Shown in pieces: positions 51,833 through 60,640 of a stretch of 64,000 nt of DNA; positions within the stretch are counted from its first letter, which is position 1; the number at the start of each line of letters is the position of its first letter. The stretch comes from JAFDWI01 sp964449375 (GTDB lineage Bacteria; Actinomycetota; Acidimicrobiia; Acidimicrobiales; Iamiaceae). The position numbers were made by a program, and so were the translations under genes. The stretch is from positions 1-64,000 of the forward strand of contig CAYVAS010000001.1 of the NCBI GenBank assembly GCA_964449375.1, given 5' to 3'. The notes beneath the pieces were generated by a model that saw only the letters and a program-made list of their open reading frames with translations, made no database searches and was not told the origin of the DNA.

Positions 51833-54800
51833 TCACGATTTCGGCGGCGCCGGAGGCAGCAGCTCGCGCAGCGTCGTGGCGATCGCCCGGGGCAGATCGT
51901 CGGTGCGGGGCAGGGGGAGCACCAGCACCTGGGCCGATTCGGTCCAGGTCGCGCCCTTCACCAGCCGCTTCATCCGCATCTGGGCGCTGGTCGCCAAGGT
52001 CACCGGCGAGGCTTTGACCACCCAGGCCGGGCCGCCGAAACCGGACCCGGCGGTGACAGACAGGTCGGTGATGCCCAGGCGCACACATTCCGCGCGCAGG
52101 GTCGCCACACCCAGGAGGGCCTCGGCGACCTCGGGCAGGGGGCCGTAGCGGTCGTGCCATTCGGCCCGGATCGCATCGACGTCGTCCTGGTTGGTCACCT
52201 CCGACAGGCGCCGGTAGGCCTCCAGGCGGAGGTCCTCACGGGGCACGTAGTCCTCGGGAAGGTGCGCGTCGACGGGCAGGTCCAGCTTGATCTCGGTGGG
52301 CACCTCGGGGGTTTCGCCGCGCAGCGACGCGACCGCCTCGGTCACCATCTGACAGTACAGGTCGTAACCGACCGCGGCGACGTGACCGGACTGGCCGGTT
52401 CCCAACAGGTTGCCGGCGCCGCGGATCTCCAGGTCGCGCATCGCGATGCGGAACCCCGAGCCCAGGTCGGTGGCCTCGCCGATGGTCTTGAGCCGTTCGT
52501 AGGCGGCTTCGGTGAGCACCCGGTTCGGTGGGGTGAACAGGTACGCGTACGCGCGCATGCCCGCCCGACCGACCCGGCCCCGGAGCTGGTGGAGCTGGCC
52601 GAGGCCCAGCCGGTCGGCGCCGTCGACCACCAGGGTGTTGACCGTGGGCATGTCGATGCCTGATTCGATGATCGTGGTGCACACCAGCACGTCGTAGTGC
52701 TCGTCCCAGAAGTCCAGCACGACCTGTTCGAGGGTGCCTTCGTCCATCTGGCCGTGGGCCACGGCGATGCGGGCTTCGGGGACCAGTTCGGCCAGACGGG
52801 CCGCGGCCAGGTCGATGTCGCTGACGCGGTTGTGCACGAAGAACACCTGACCTTCACGCAGCAGTTCCCGACGGATCGCCTCGGCCACGGCCCGTTCGTC
52901 GTATTCGCCGACGTAGGTCAGGATCGGGCGCCGGTCCGCGGGCGGTGTGTTGAGCAGCGACAGGTCGCGGATCCCGGTGAGGCTCATCTCCAGGGTGCGG
53001 GGAATGGGGGTGGCGCTCATGGTGAGGGTGTCCACCCCCACCTGCAGCTTCTTGATGGCCTCTTTGTGGCTGACCCCGAAGCGCTGTTCCTCGTCGACCA
53101 CCAGCAATCCGAGGTTCTTGAACCGGACGTCGGCGGCGAGCAGCCGGTGGGTGCCGATCACCAGGTCGACCTCGCCGGATGCCACTCCGGCGATCACCTT
53201 GCGGGCCTGGGCGTTGGTGAGGAACCGGCTGAGCACCTCGACCCGGATCGGGTAGCCCGCGAAGCGGTCGGCGAAGGTGGCGCCGTGTTGCTGGGCGAGC
53301 AGCGTGGTGGGAACCAGCACCGCGACCTGTTTGCCGTCCTGGAGCGCTTTGAACGCGGCGCGCAACGCCACTTCGGTCTTGCCGAAACCCACATCACCGC
53401 AGATCAGCCGGTCCATGGGGGCGGGGGCCTCCATGTCGGCCTTCACCTCGGCGATGGCCCGGGCCTGGTCAGGCGTTTCCACGTAGGGGAAGGCGTCTTC
53501 CATCTCGCGCTGCCAGGGCGTGTCGGGCGCGAAGGCGTGACCGGGAGCCGAGAGGCGCTGTTGGTACAGGACCACCAGTTCAGAAGCGATCCGGTCGATC
53601 TCGGCTTTGACGGTGGCCTTGGTGCGGGCGAATTCGTTGCCGCCGAGCTTGTTGAGCCGGGGGCTGTCGCCACCGGAGTAGGCGCGCACCACGTCGATCT
53701 GGTCGACGGGGACATAGAGCCGGTCGTCACCCCGGTAGTCGAGCTGCAGGTAGTCGCGGCTGATCCCCGACAGGGTGCGGGTGACCATTCCGGCGAAGCG
53801 CCCCACCCCGTGGTGGGCGTGCACGACATGATCGCCGGGGGTCAGGTCGTCGACCAGGCCCGAGGCGGCCCGTCGACGGCGGGGTGGGCGGTGGGCGCGG
53901 CGTCGCCCGGTGAAGTCGGCTTCGGCGAGCAGCCCGAACTTGGCCTCGGTGAACACCGCGCCCCGCTCGAGCGGGCCGACGAGCACCTCGATGGGCAGGT
54001 CTTCGGCGGCGGCGAGGCGTTCCAGAGCGGGAGCCGAGGCCGGCGAGTCGGCGGCCACGACGATGCGATAGCCCTGGGCGGCCAGGTCACGGATCTGGCC
54101 GAACAGCCCGTGGTCGCCGGCGGCCAGTCCTTGCCAGCCCACGGTCGCCACCCGGGGAACGTCGGGGCCTTCGGGGGTGGTGACCAGGTGCAGGGTGGCG
54201 GCGTCGGGTGCGGTCAGGGCCCGTTCGCCGTCCAGGTGCAGCCGCGGCCAGCCGTCTTCGCCGTCGGCACCGGCCGCACCCCAGGTCTGGGCCAGGGTGC
54301 GGGCCAGGTCGGCTTCCTCTTCGGCGAGTTCGGCGGTGTGGTCGCGCAGCCTGCGGGGTTCACACAGGATCAGTTGCGCATCGGGACCGATCCGGTCGAC
54401 CAGGACCTCATCGGTGTCCACGAGCCAGGGCAGCCACGATTCCATCCCGTCGAAGACGAGCCCCTGGGCCAGGCGTTCCCACTGGTCCCGGCCCCAGGGT
54501 TGGGTGGCGATCAGTTCCTCGGCGCGGGCGCGCACCTCGGGGGTGGCGATCAGCTCGCGGCAGGCGAAGAAGGTGGCCTCTTCGAGTTTGTCGTGGCTGA
54601 GCTGGTCGGCCACCGAGAAGCGCATGAGCCGGTCGATCTCGTCGCCCCACAAATCGATGCGCACTGGCGCGGTCTCGGTAGGGCTGAACACGTCGACGAT
54701 CGATCCGCGGACCGCGAACTCGCCGGGGTGTTCGACCTGGGATTCGCGGCGGTAGCCGGCCGCGGCGAGCCATGCGGCCAGCTCGTCACGGTCGCATTGC

Positions 54801-55360
54801 CCTCCGGAACGCACCGTCACGGGATCGGCCTCGGGCGCGGGTGGCGCCAGGCGCTGGGTGAGTGCCCTGATGGGCGCGACGACCACTCGGGGAACGCGGT
54901 CGGGGTCGTCTTCGGTCAGTCCCCGGAGCCGCCAGAGCACCCGGAGGCGTCCGGCCATGGTCTCGGGGGTGGGCGAGACCCGTTCGAAGGGCAGGGTCTC
55001 CCAGGCGCCGAACAGTTCTACGGCGTCGTCGCCCAGCAGCGTGCCCAGGTCCCGGGCGAGGTGTTCGGCTTCGGAGGTGCGCGGCACCGCGACCAGTACC
55101 GGATGACGCGCTGTGCGGTTCACCAGGTTGGCGACCACCGGGGCGCGTGCGGGTTCCGCCGCCGCGAGCACCGCGTTGGAGCGGCCCAACACGTCGAGCA
55201 GGGCGGGTTCGTCGCGCAGCAGGCGCGGGAGGTCTCGGAGGTGCGTCGTCACGGTCGTGGAAGGCACATTCAGTCGCAAGTTCGGGCGCGCGAACGGTGC
55301 CGTGGCCCGTTTCGACACTACCGCCGGCTCGTTGCTGGCCCTCTCATCGTGAGTCGTCAC
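51833..55360 (-). CDS. mfd: Transcription-repair coupling factor
   Basis: A DNA translocase that removes stalled RNA polymerase and recruits UvrA. In order: UvrB-like N-terminal domains (about 40-370), the RNA-polymerase-interacting domain (DHVVHAHHGVGRFAGMV, about 510-590) and a RecG-like motor. The motor shows Walker A GDVGFGKTE and DEEQRFG. The C-terminal TRCF domain follows. At 1175 aa it is full length. GTG 55360 gives the longest form; the first 36 residues are not conserved, so GTG 55252 (VTTHLRDLP) may be the true start. No ribosome binding site supports either. It leads the mfd-foldase-mazG group. Confidence 0.96.
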   Translation of the reverse strand: MTTHDERASNEPAVVSKRATAPFARPNLRLNVPSTTVTTHLRDLPRLLRDEPALLDVLGRSNAVLAAAEPARAPVVANLVNRTARHPVLVAVPRTSEAEHLARDLGTLLGDDAVELFGAWETLPFERVSPTPETMAGRLRVLWRLRGLTEDDPDRVPRVVVAPIRALTQRLAPPAPEADPVTVRSGGQCDRDELAAWLAAAGYRRESQVEHPGEFAVRGSIVDVFSPTETAPVRIDLWGDEIDRLMRFSVADQLSHDKLEEATFFACRELIATPEVRARAEELIATQPWGRDQWERLAQGLVFDGMESWLPWLVDTDEVLVDRIGPDAQLILCEPRRLRDHTAELAEEEADLARTLAQTWGAAGADGEDGWPRLHLDGERALTAPDAATLHLVTTPEGPDVPRVATVGWQGLAAGDHGLFGQIRDLAAQGYRIVVAADSPASAPALERLAAAEDLPIEVLVGPLERGAVFTEAKFGLLAEADFTGRRRAHRPPRRRRAASGLVDDLTPGDHVVHAHHGVGRFAGMVTRTLSGISRDYLQLDYRGDDRLYVPVDQIDVVRAYSGGDSPRLNKLGGNEFARTKATVKAEIDRIASELVVLYQQRLSAPGHAFAPDTPWQREMEDAFPYVETPDQARAIAEVKADMEAPAPMDRLICGDVGFGKTEVALRAAFKALQDGKQVAVLVPTTLLAQQHGATFADRFAGYPIRVEVLSRFLTNAQARKVIAGVASGEVDLVIGTHRLLAADVRFKNLGLLVVDEEQRFGVSHKEAIKKLQVGVDTLTMSATPIPRTLEMSLTGIRDLSLLNTPPADRRPILTYVGEYDERAVAEAIRRELLREGQVFFVHNRVSDIDLAAARLAELVPEARIAVAHGQMDEGTLEQVVLDFWDEHYDVLVCTTIIESGIDMPTVNTLVVDGADRLGLGQLHQLRGRVGRAGMRAYAYLFTPPNRVLTEAAYERLKTIGEATDLGSGFRIAMRDLEIRGAGNLLGTGQSGHVAAVGYDLYCQMVTEAVASLRGETPEVPTEIKLDLPVDAHLPEDYVPREDLRLEAYRRLSEVTNQDDVDAIRAEWHDRYGPLPEVAEALLGVATLRAECVRLGITDLSVTAGSGFGGPAWVVKASPVTLATSAQMRMKRLVKGATWTESAQVLVLPLPRTDDLPRAIATTLRELLPPAPPKS

Positions 55361-55458
55361 GGGTCTGCACGGTCGACGGCTGAACGGCCGGGGGCATCGC
55401 GTGCCCGACGGCGAACCCGCACACGAGCTTCACCGGGACCACCGCTAGCGTGGCCCGC

Positions 55459-56001
55459 ATGCAGCGGATCTCGGTGGTGGGGACGTCCGGCGCGGGCAAG
55501 TTCACTTTCGCCGGCGGCCTCGCGGAACGCCTTGGTGTTCCCATCGTCGAACAAGATGCCATCTTCCACCAACCCGACTGGACGCCCCTCGACGACGACG
55601 AGTTCACGCGACGCTTCGCCGCCGCGACCGGGGGGAACGGCTGGGTGGTCGACGGCAACTACCGAACGGTGACGATTGACGGTCCGGTCTGGGCGCGTGC
55701 CGACACCGTGGTGTGGATCGACCCGCCTGACTGGGTGATCATGACCCAGGTCGCCACGCGGACCCTCGCGCGCACGATCGGACGGCGAGAGCTGTGGAAC
55801 GGCAACCGGGAATCGTTCCGAAACGTGTTCCGCCGCGACCCGCACCGTTCGTTCATCGCCTGGGCATGGTCGACCCGGAACGCCATCCGTGAGCGGTACC
55901 GGCAGGCAATGATCGACCCCGCCTACGCGCATCTCCGCTTCGTCCGCCTTGGCTCGCGGGGCCAGGTCAGGGCGTTCCTCGACACGCTGGAAGAACCCTA
56001 G
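55459..56001 (+). CDS. P-loop NTPase, adenylate-kinase-like, with altered Walker A
   Basis: A 180-aa protein of the adenylate kinase/topology-modulation (FlaR-like) group. VVGTSGAGKFTF at 7-17 is the P-loop, but the Ser/Thr after the Lys that binds magnesium is Phe15. EQDAIFHQPDWTP is the nucleoside-binding segment, DGNYRTV and a lid region follow, and the later Arg-rich part fits a kinase. A single C-to-T change would restore Ser. The protein may therefore be inactive or weakly active. ATG 55459 is preferred over GTG 55450. It is divergent from mfd. Confidence 0.82.
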   Translation: MQRISVVGTSGAGKFTFAGGLAERLGVPIVEQDAIFHQPDWTPLDDDEFTRRFAAATGGNGWVVDGNYRTVTIDGPVWARADTVVWIDPPDWVIMTQVATRTLARTIGRRELWNGNRESFRNVFRRDPHRSFIAWAWSTRNAIRERYRQAMIDPAYAHLRFVRLGSRGQVRAFLDTLEEP

Positions 56002-56040
56002 AGCTCGCCAGCACCCCCGTGCCGCGGGTACCGCCCTCAC

Positions 56041-56829
56041 CTACCCCTCGGTCCAACTAGCGCATTTCTGGAGCGTCGCCCCTCGGACGGGACACGACGC
56101 CGCAATGATCGTGCCATCGACCTCGCCCAGAGCAAAGACCCCTAGTCGCACTCCACTGCCGGGCTGATCCCACCAATGGTCGATGCCCACGGGCGGCTTG
56201 ACTTCGGTCAGCACCTCACCGGTCGTCGCATCGGCTCGAAGAAGGTTGCCCTCAGCGTCCAGACCGACGATGCCACGTCGATCGACTTTGGGAGTGATCT
56301 CCATCTCAGGGGGTCCATCGTATTTCAGCCAAGAAATCGGCTCTGCCTCGGACTGCTGCCAACTCGTTCCATTCCAGAAAGAACTTGCAGGCTGTCCCTC
56401 GACGGCGACCTCGACACCTTCAGGGCCGCAACGAAAATCCTGTATGGGCTCGGCGTGCCAGGCGAACGACGTTTCCGAGCCCTTGATGACCCGCCAGTCC
56501 CCATCCTCATAGTGTTGCAATCGGGCAACGACCGAATTGCCGTCTTCGGGCATCTCCGGGGTCACCGGTTCGTCATCGCCCAGGGTCTCGACGGCCAAGA
56601 CGTTCCCGTCCTCGACACAGACCAGCGACGACGATCCGGGGCCGGCAGGAACGACGCCATCTGCTGTGACGATGACGTCGCCGGAACGCAAGGCGAGCGA
56701 TCCGGGCCCACGCCCGGCCAGAGAGACGGCGGTCGGCTCATCGACCGGAGCAGGTTCTGCCCACGGAGCGGACGTGATGCGACCTTCGTCCAGCGTGAAA
56801 ATGATCAGTGGTGAGGTTCGCATCGCCAC
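56041..56829 (-). CDS. C-terminal part of a frameshifted extracytoplasmic protein
   Basis: A 262-aa frame that starts at GTG 56829 inside the end of the neighbouring lipoprotein frame. The sequence is beta-rich with repeats such as ALRSGDVIVTADGVV and GIVGLDAEGNLLRADATTG, suggesting a beta-propeller. It has no signal of its own. Its first residues continue naturally from the lipoprotein if two bases are restored in a GTGTGT run at about 56830. One gene of about 380 codons broken by a frameshift is the simplest reading. Codon use is less GC-rich than its neighbours. Confidence 0.6.
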   Translation of the reverse strand: MAMRTSPLIIFTLDEGRITSAPWAEPAPVDEPTAVSLAGRGPGSLALRSGDVIVTADGVVPAGPGSSSLVCVEDGNVLAVETLGDDEPVTPEMPEDGNSVVARLQHYEDGDWRVIKGSETSFAWHAEPIQDFRCGPEGVEVAVEGQPASSFWNGTSWQQSEAEPISWLKYDGPPEMEITPKVDRRGIVGLDAEGNLLRADATTGEVLTEVKPPVGIDHWWDQPGSGVRLGVFALGEVDGTIIAASCPVRGATLQKCASWTEG

Positions 56830-57193
56830 ACACTTCGGGGTCGCCGCCCCCCGAGGCGCAGCGGACCGTTCCCACGACGACGCCGTCCGTGTCGTCGGCG
56901 ACCAGGAGCATCCCGATCGACCCGAACCGTGCCATCGGACCGAGGTCCGTCGAGGTTTCCGTGTCTTCCCCGAGGGGTCGCGCGCTCAGCACGAGGTTGC
57001 CGTCGCGTTGACCCAGGAGCCACACCGTGCCGACCGGGTCGACGGTCGCTTCGGTCACCAACAACGGTTCGGACTCACGAACACGCGTCCCGGCATCGTC
57101 AGCGGCATTGGTTGCGGTGCCCGTCGTCGACCCGCAACCAGCGACGACCAAGCCAAACATCACCAGCGATACGATGGTCCGCACGCCTTGCAT
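56738..57193 (-). CDS. N-terminal part of the frameshifted lipoprotein
   Basis: A signal peptide ending in the lipobox VVAGC leads a mature part with VDPVGTVWLLGQRDGN and VVVGTVRCASGGGDPEVC. After that point the frame turns into low-complexity, His/Arg-rich sequence, which is the mark of a shifted frame. Reading into the other frame there gives VAMRTSPLIIFTLDEGR and on to a beta-rich domain. ATG 57193 is chosen; GTG 57202 is also open. Function unknown. Confidence 0.6.
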   Translation of the reverse strand: MQGVRTIVSLVMFGLVVAGCGSTTGTATNAADDAGTRVRESEPLLVTEATVDPVGTVWLLGQRDGNLVLSARPLGEDTETSTDLGPMARFGSIGMLLVADDTDGVVVGTVRCASGGGDPEVCGDANLTTDHFHAGRRSHHVRSVGRTCSGR

Positions 57194-57293
57194 CGTAGCC
57201 ACCCACTTTTAATGCTATCGCTCATGAAGTGCTACCGGCGAGTGTACTCAGTCGGAGATCAACTGTCACTTGGGACTGCCCAGAGTCTGGTTG

Positions 57294-57563
57294 ATGCGTG
57301 AGGATTTTTGCGTGTTCGACTCGGCAGGTCGTCGGGTGGGGCTCCGTGGTGAAGGGGTGAATTTCAAGGGGCGCTCGGTTTGGGGTGGCCGAACGATTGC
57401 GGAGGCGTTGGTGCCTGCGGTATCTGAGCCTGAGGTGTTGGCGGCGGCGTTGCGTCGTCACATTGGTGCGGTCGGGTATGACCGTTTCGGGGTTACCGAG
57501 CGGCGGGTGGTCGACGCGTCGTTGCAGGATCTGGTCGGTTGCATAGTGCGGTTGGGCGGGTAG
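57294..57563 (+). CDS. Small uncharacterised ORF
   Basis: An 89-aa frame with reasonable codon use but lower GC than the rest. It reads FDSAGRRVGLRGEGVNFKG, then EALVPAVSEPEVLAAALRRH, and ends in DLVGCIVRLGG. No family was recognised. A perfect nine-bp hairpin 26 bases after the stop supports it as a real gene. There is no good ribosome binding site. It could be a remnant of a mobile element, but no transposase or repeat ends are seen. Confidence 0.4.
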   Translation: MREDFCVFDSAGRRVGLRGEGVNFKGRSVWGGRTIAEALVPAVSEPEVLAAALRRHIGAVGYDRFGVTERRVVDASLQDLVGCIVRLGG

Positions 57564-57588
57564 CCCTGGTCAGCGGGGGTACCGGGCG

Positions 57589-57612
57589 GGCACGACCACT
57601 GTGGGTCGTGCC
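57589..57612 (+). terminator. Hairpin after the small ORF
   Basis: GGCACGACC at 57589-57597 pairs perfectly with GGTCGTGCC at 57604-57612 around a 6-nt loop. It lies 26 bases past the stop of the small ORF at 57294-57563. Confidence 0.55.
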
Positions 57613-57939
57613 ATGGGTCTAGATCCGGGTCGGGACACCGTCAGCCCGGTCCATCCAATGCTTCTTCGGGGGTCGTTCCCCACGATTCGGTGCACGCAAG
57701 CGGCGAGCGTGTCGGCGACCCAACGGCTTCGGCTCGACCGACCAGATCGATCAGTGCTTCCTCGGTAGCCGCGTCGACCCGCCGAGGGGTCCGGCCACCC
57801 AGCCCAGCAGCGCTTCTCACTCCGCGAAGGTGAGCCGCACCGCCAAGTCCGCCAGAGCGGCGCCACGCCGCCCCGCCCGGACCAGCGACCCGAAGTCAGA
57901 CGCACCACAGGGCCCGCTTGCGGCATTCACCTCCTATCA
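57613..57939. other. Intergenic stretch with no recognisable gene
   Basis: About 330 bases with open frames on both strands but no convincing protein. The minus-strand frame is Arg/Ser/Gly-rich and looks like chance. It may hold decayed coding sequence, but no source gene was recognised. Confidence 0.5.
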
Positions 57940-58026
57940 GTTGTGCCCGCGGGCACGGCCCGGGCCGCCGGCAAGCTCGTGCCGACCTTCGTGGCGATCG
58001 GTTGTGCCCGCGGGCACGGCCCGGGC
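57940..58026. repeat. Two 26-bp direct repeats containing the TGCCCGCGGGCA palindrome
   Basis: Bases 57940-57965 and 58001-58026 are identical over 26 bp, 61 bp apart. Each holds the palindrome GTGCCCGCGGGCAC followed by GGCCCGGGC. The second copy ends 12 bp beyond the sod stop codon, so it could also act as a terminator for that gene. The same palindrome occurs four times near 5.1 kb. Confidence 0.75.
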
Positions 58027-58037
58027 GACGGCGGGGT

Positions 58038-58625
58038 TCAGCCCGCCAGATTCTGGTTCACGAAATCCCAGTTGATGAGGTTGTCCACCACGGTCTCGAT
58101 GAACTTGGGCCGCGCGTTGCGGTAGTCGATGTAGTAGGCGTGCTCCCACACGTCGATGGTGAGCAGCGCCTTCTCGCCGTGCTTGAGCGGCAGGTCGGCA
58201 TTGGGGGTCTTCATGACCTGCAGCTTGGACCCGTCGGTGATCAGCCAGGCCCAACCCGAACCGAACTGGGTAGCGGCCGCGGTCGAGAACTCCTCGGTGA
58301 ACTTCTCGTAGGAACCGAACGACGAGCCGATCAGGTCGGCGACCTCGCCGGTGGGCTCCCCGCCGCCGTTGGGGCTGAGGCACTGCCAGAAGAACGAGTG
58401 GTTCCAGTGCTGGGCGGCATTGTTGAACAGGCCACTGTTGATCTCGGCGGCCTGGATGATCTGCTCCAGCGACTTGCCCTCGTGCTCGGTGCCCTCGATC
58501 GCCTTGTTCAGGTTGTTGACGTAGGCCTGGTGGTGCTTGCCGTGGTGGAACTCCAGGGTCTCGGCACTCATGTAGGGCTCGAGGGCGTTCTTTTCGTAAG
58601 GCAGATCGGGAAGTTCGAAGGCCAT
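58038..58625 (-). CDS. sodB: Superoxide dismutase, Fe type
   Basis: A 195-aa cytosolic Fe/Mn-family SOD. Metal ligands are His27 (LEFHHGKHH), His76 (WNHSFFW), Asp158 and His162 (DVWEHAYY). NNAAQHWNH places Gln72 where iron enzymes carry their active-site Gln; manganese enzymes have Gly there, with Gln elsewhere. Metal use still cannot be proven from sequence. AAAGGA lies eight bases before ATG 58625. No export signal is present. The 270 bp upstream hold no gene. Confidence 0.93.
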   Translation of the reverse strand: MAFELPDLPYEKNALEPYMSAETLEFHHGKHHQAYVNNLNKAIEGTEHEGKSLEQIIQAAEINSGLFNNAAQHWNHSFFWQCLSPNGGGEPTGEVADLIGSSFGSYEKFTEEFSTAAATQFGSGWAWLITDGSKLQVMKTPNADLPLKHGEKALLTIDVWEHAYYIDYRNARPKFIETVVDNLINWDFVNQNLAG

Positions 58626-58895
58626 GGTGGGGTTCCTTTCACCTCAGGGGAGAGTGTGCCGAAGTGGCAACGGGGCCGGGCGACGGCCGCCGGGTGCTGC
58701 CCGGTGCCGTTGCCCTGCCTCTGACCGTAGACGCTCGCCGCGGGGTTGCCACACCGATGCGGCCAGATTCTCGGTCTCCCTAATGGTGAAAGCAGTCTGA
58801 ACAATAGATGGAAGGACAACCTTACATCGCGCCAGACATGGAGGAATGGGACGGATGCCGACCCCGAGTGCAGCGACTTCGCAGAGCCGGGCTGG

Positions 58896-60575
58896 TCAGC
58901 AGCTCTTGGACTGCTCGGGGACCACCCCGATCAGCGTGGTGCTGGTGGTCGAGGTCGTCGCCGCGCCGTCGTCGCCCGAGGTCGACCCGGACTCCGGGGT
59001 CGTGGTGGTCGGCGGCAGCTCCGAGTCGTCCAGGGGGCGCATCTCGGTGGACACGGTCGTGAAGTTCGAGCCGGTCACCACCTCGATCAGACTGGAAGTG
59101 GCGCCCTCCAGAGGCACCAGCTCCACCGGCGCGCTCAGGTGCTTGGCCACGATCCGTGCGTTGTACTCGTTGGCCGGCGCGTAGCGGACCTGGGTGACGG
59201 TGACCTCACCGATCCCTTCACTGGCGGCGTCAGCGGTCCCCTCGATGGTGAATCCGACGCGTTCGAGCGCACCGGCCACGTTCGCCGCCTGCTTGTCGAC
59301 CCCCGAACCGTTCAACACCCGGACCGGGATGCCCTCCTGAGGCCCGGCGGGCTGTTCACCCCGGAACCGGGCCAGAATCCGCTCGGCGGCCCGCTCATCG
59401 GGCCGCAGGATCGCCCCCGCGGACCCCGCGTAGTCCGGGGTGCCCGGAAACGAATAGGTGGTCAGTTCATCGGGGTCGAAGTTCCGGAAGCGGTTGGCCA
59501 GCTCGAGCATCCGGCCCGAGCTGAGCCCCTCGTCCACCCGGACACTGTCGACCACCGAGGCCATGATGGCGTTCAGCGTCGCCGGGTTGCGGAACGCCGC
59601 GGCCTCCGCCTGGGGGATGGCGTTGCGGATCAGCACCTGCTGGCGACTGATCCGACCCAGGTCCGAGGTGCCATCGGAATACCAGCCGTTGGCCTCCATC
59701 TGGGAGGGCGAGTCGACCATGTAGCGCAGCGACGAGGTGTCCACCGCCGGCTGGCCCAGCGTGTTGTACCAGAGGTACCGGGACCTGGCGAAGGCCAGCG
59801 CCTCGGTGCCGTCCAGATTGTGACAGCCCACCGTGGCGACGTTCAGTCCGGTGTGGTCGTCCCACATGGGCTTGTCGAAATACAGGTCCACGCCACCCAT
59901 CGCGTCGATCAGCTTCTTGAAACCGACGAAGTCGACCTCGACGTAGTGGTTGATGGGAACTCGGAAGTTCTCCTGGATCGTGTCGATCAGCGTCGGCACC
60001 CCGATGGCGAAGGCCGCGTTGATCTTGTCGCTGCGGTCGGTGCCGGCGATGGGCACGTAGAGGTCCCGGGGGAACGACAGCAGCTTGGCCTCCTTGGACG
60101 ACGGATCGAGCCGCAGGATCATGATCGTGTCGCTGCGCCGACCGGTCCCGTCGGGGTGGGTCCGGTACTCCTCGTTGTCCAGGAACGCACCCGCGTCCGC
60201 GTCGTCCTCGCCGATGCCCTCCCGCGAGTCGGACCCCACCACCAGGTAGTTCTCCGGACCGCCGGAGGCTTCGGCCAAGCCCAACTCGATCCGGTCGATC
60301 TGACCGAGACGCCAATTGAAATAGCCCACCGTGCAGGCAGCCAGCAACACCAGCACCGACAGCACCCCACCCAGGGCGATCACGGCCCGTTGAGCGCCGG
60401 TGCGCCGCGTCCGCCGGTCGTCCCCGCGGCCGGAATCCCCGAGCGGCTTCGCCCGCCGGCCAGCGGCACCGGAACCGGCGCGAGAGGTTCGTCTGAGGGT
60501 CTCGGAAGCCTGCGCCGCGCTCCCCGGCCGCCGCGGGATCGTGCGGCGGCCCGGCCCCGGTGGGTCGACAGCCAT
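58896..60575 (-). CDS. LytR-CpsA-Psr (LCP) cell-wall glycopolymer ligase
   Basis: A 559-aa membrane protein. A basic, Arg-rich cytoplasmic tail (about 1-60) precedes one transmembrane helix (about 63-86). The LCP domain follows, with VVGSDSREG, RRSDTIMILRLDP, LLSFPRDLYVPI and EALAFARSRY, which carry the Arg and Asp residues that bind pyrophosphate lipids. A LytR_C domain comes next (IPVRVLNGSGVDKQAANVAG), and then a Thr/Ser-rich tail. It should transfer arabinogalactan-like or other polymers from a lipid carrier to peptidoglycan. GTG or ATG at 60575 starts the frame. Confidence 0.92.
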   Translation of the reverse strand: MAVDPPGPGRRTIPRRPGSAAQASETLRRTSRAGSGAAGRRAKPLGDSGRGDDRRTRRTGAQRAVIALGGVLSVLVLLAACTVGYFNWRLGQIDRIELGLAEASGGPENYLVVGSDSREGIGEDDADAGAFLDNEEYRTHPDGTGRRSDTIMILRLDPSSKEAKLLSFPRDLYVPIAGTDRSDKINAAFAIGVPTLIDTIQENFRVPINHYVEVDFVGFKKLIDAMGGVDLYFDKPMWDDHTGLNVATVGCHNLDGTEALAFARSRYLWYNTLGQPAVDTSSLRYMVDSPSQMEANGWYSDGTSDLGRISRQQVLIRNAIPQAEAAAFRNPATLNAIMASVVDSVRVDEGLSSGRMLELANRFRNFDPDELTTYSFPGTPDYAGSAGAILRPDERAAERILARFRGEQPAGPQEGIPVRVLNGSGVDKQAANVAGALERVGFTIEGTADAASEGIGEVTVTQVRYAPANEYNARIVAKHLSAPVELVPLEGATSSLIEVVTGSNFTTVSTEMRPLDDSELPPTTTTPESGSTSGDDGAATTSTTSTTLIGVVPEQSKSC

Positions 60576-60640
60576 GAACGGCGAATTCTACCGAGGCCCA
60601 CCCGGCGCACCACGCCATGGTGGCACCGGACACCGCAGGG

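Noticed and set aside
52697..55672. 991-codon open frame antisense to mfd
   Set aside because: In 70% GC DNA the opposite strand of a real gene stays open; the translation is His/Gly/Gln-rich with no family match, and Mfd is certain on the other strand.
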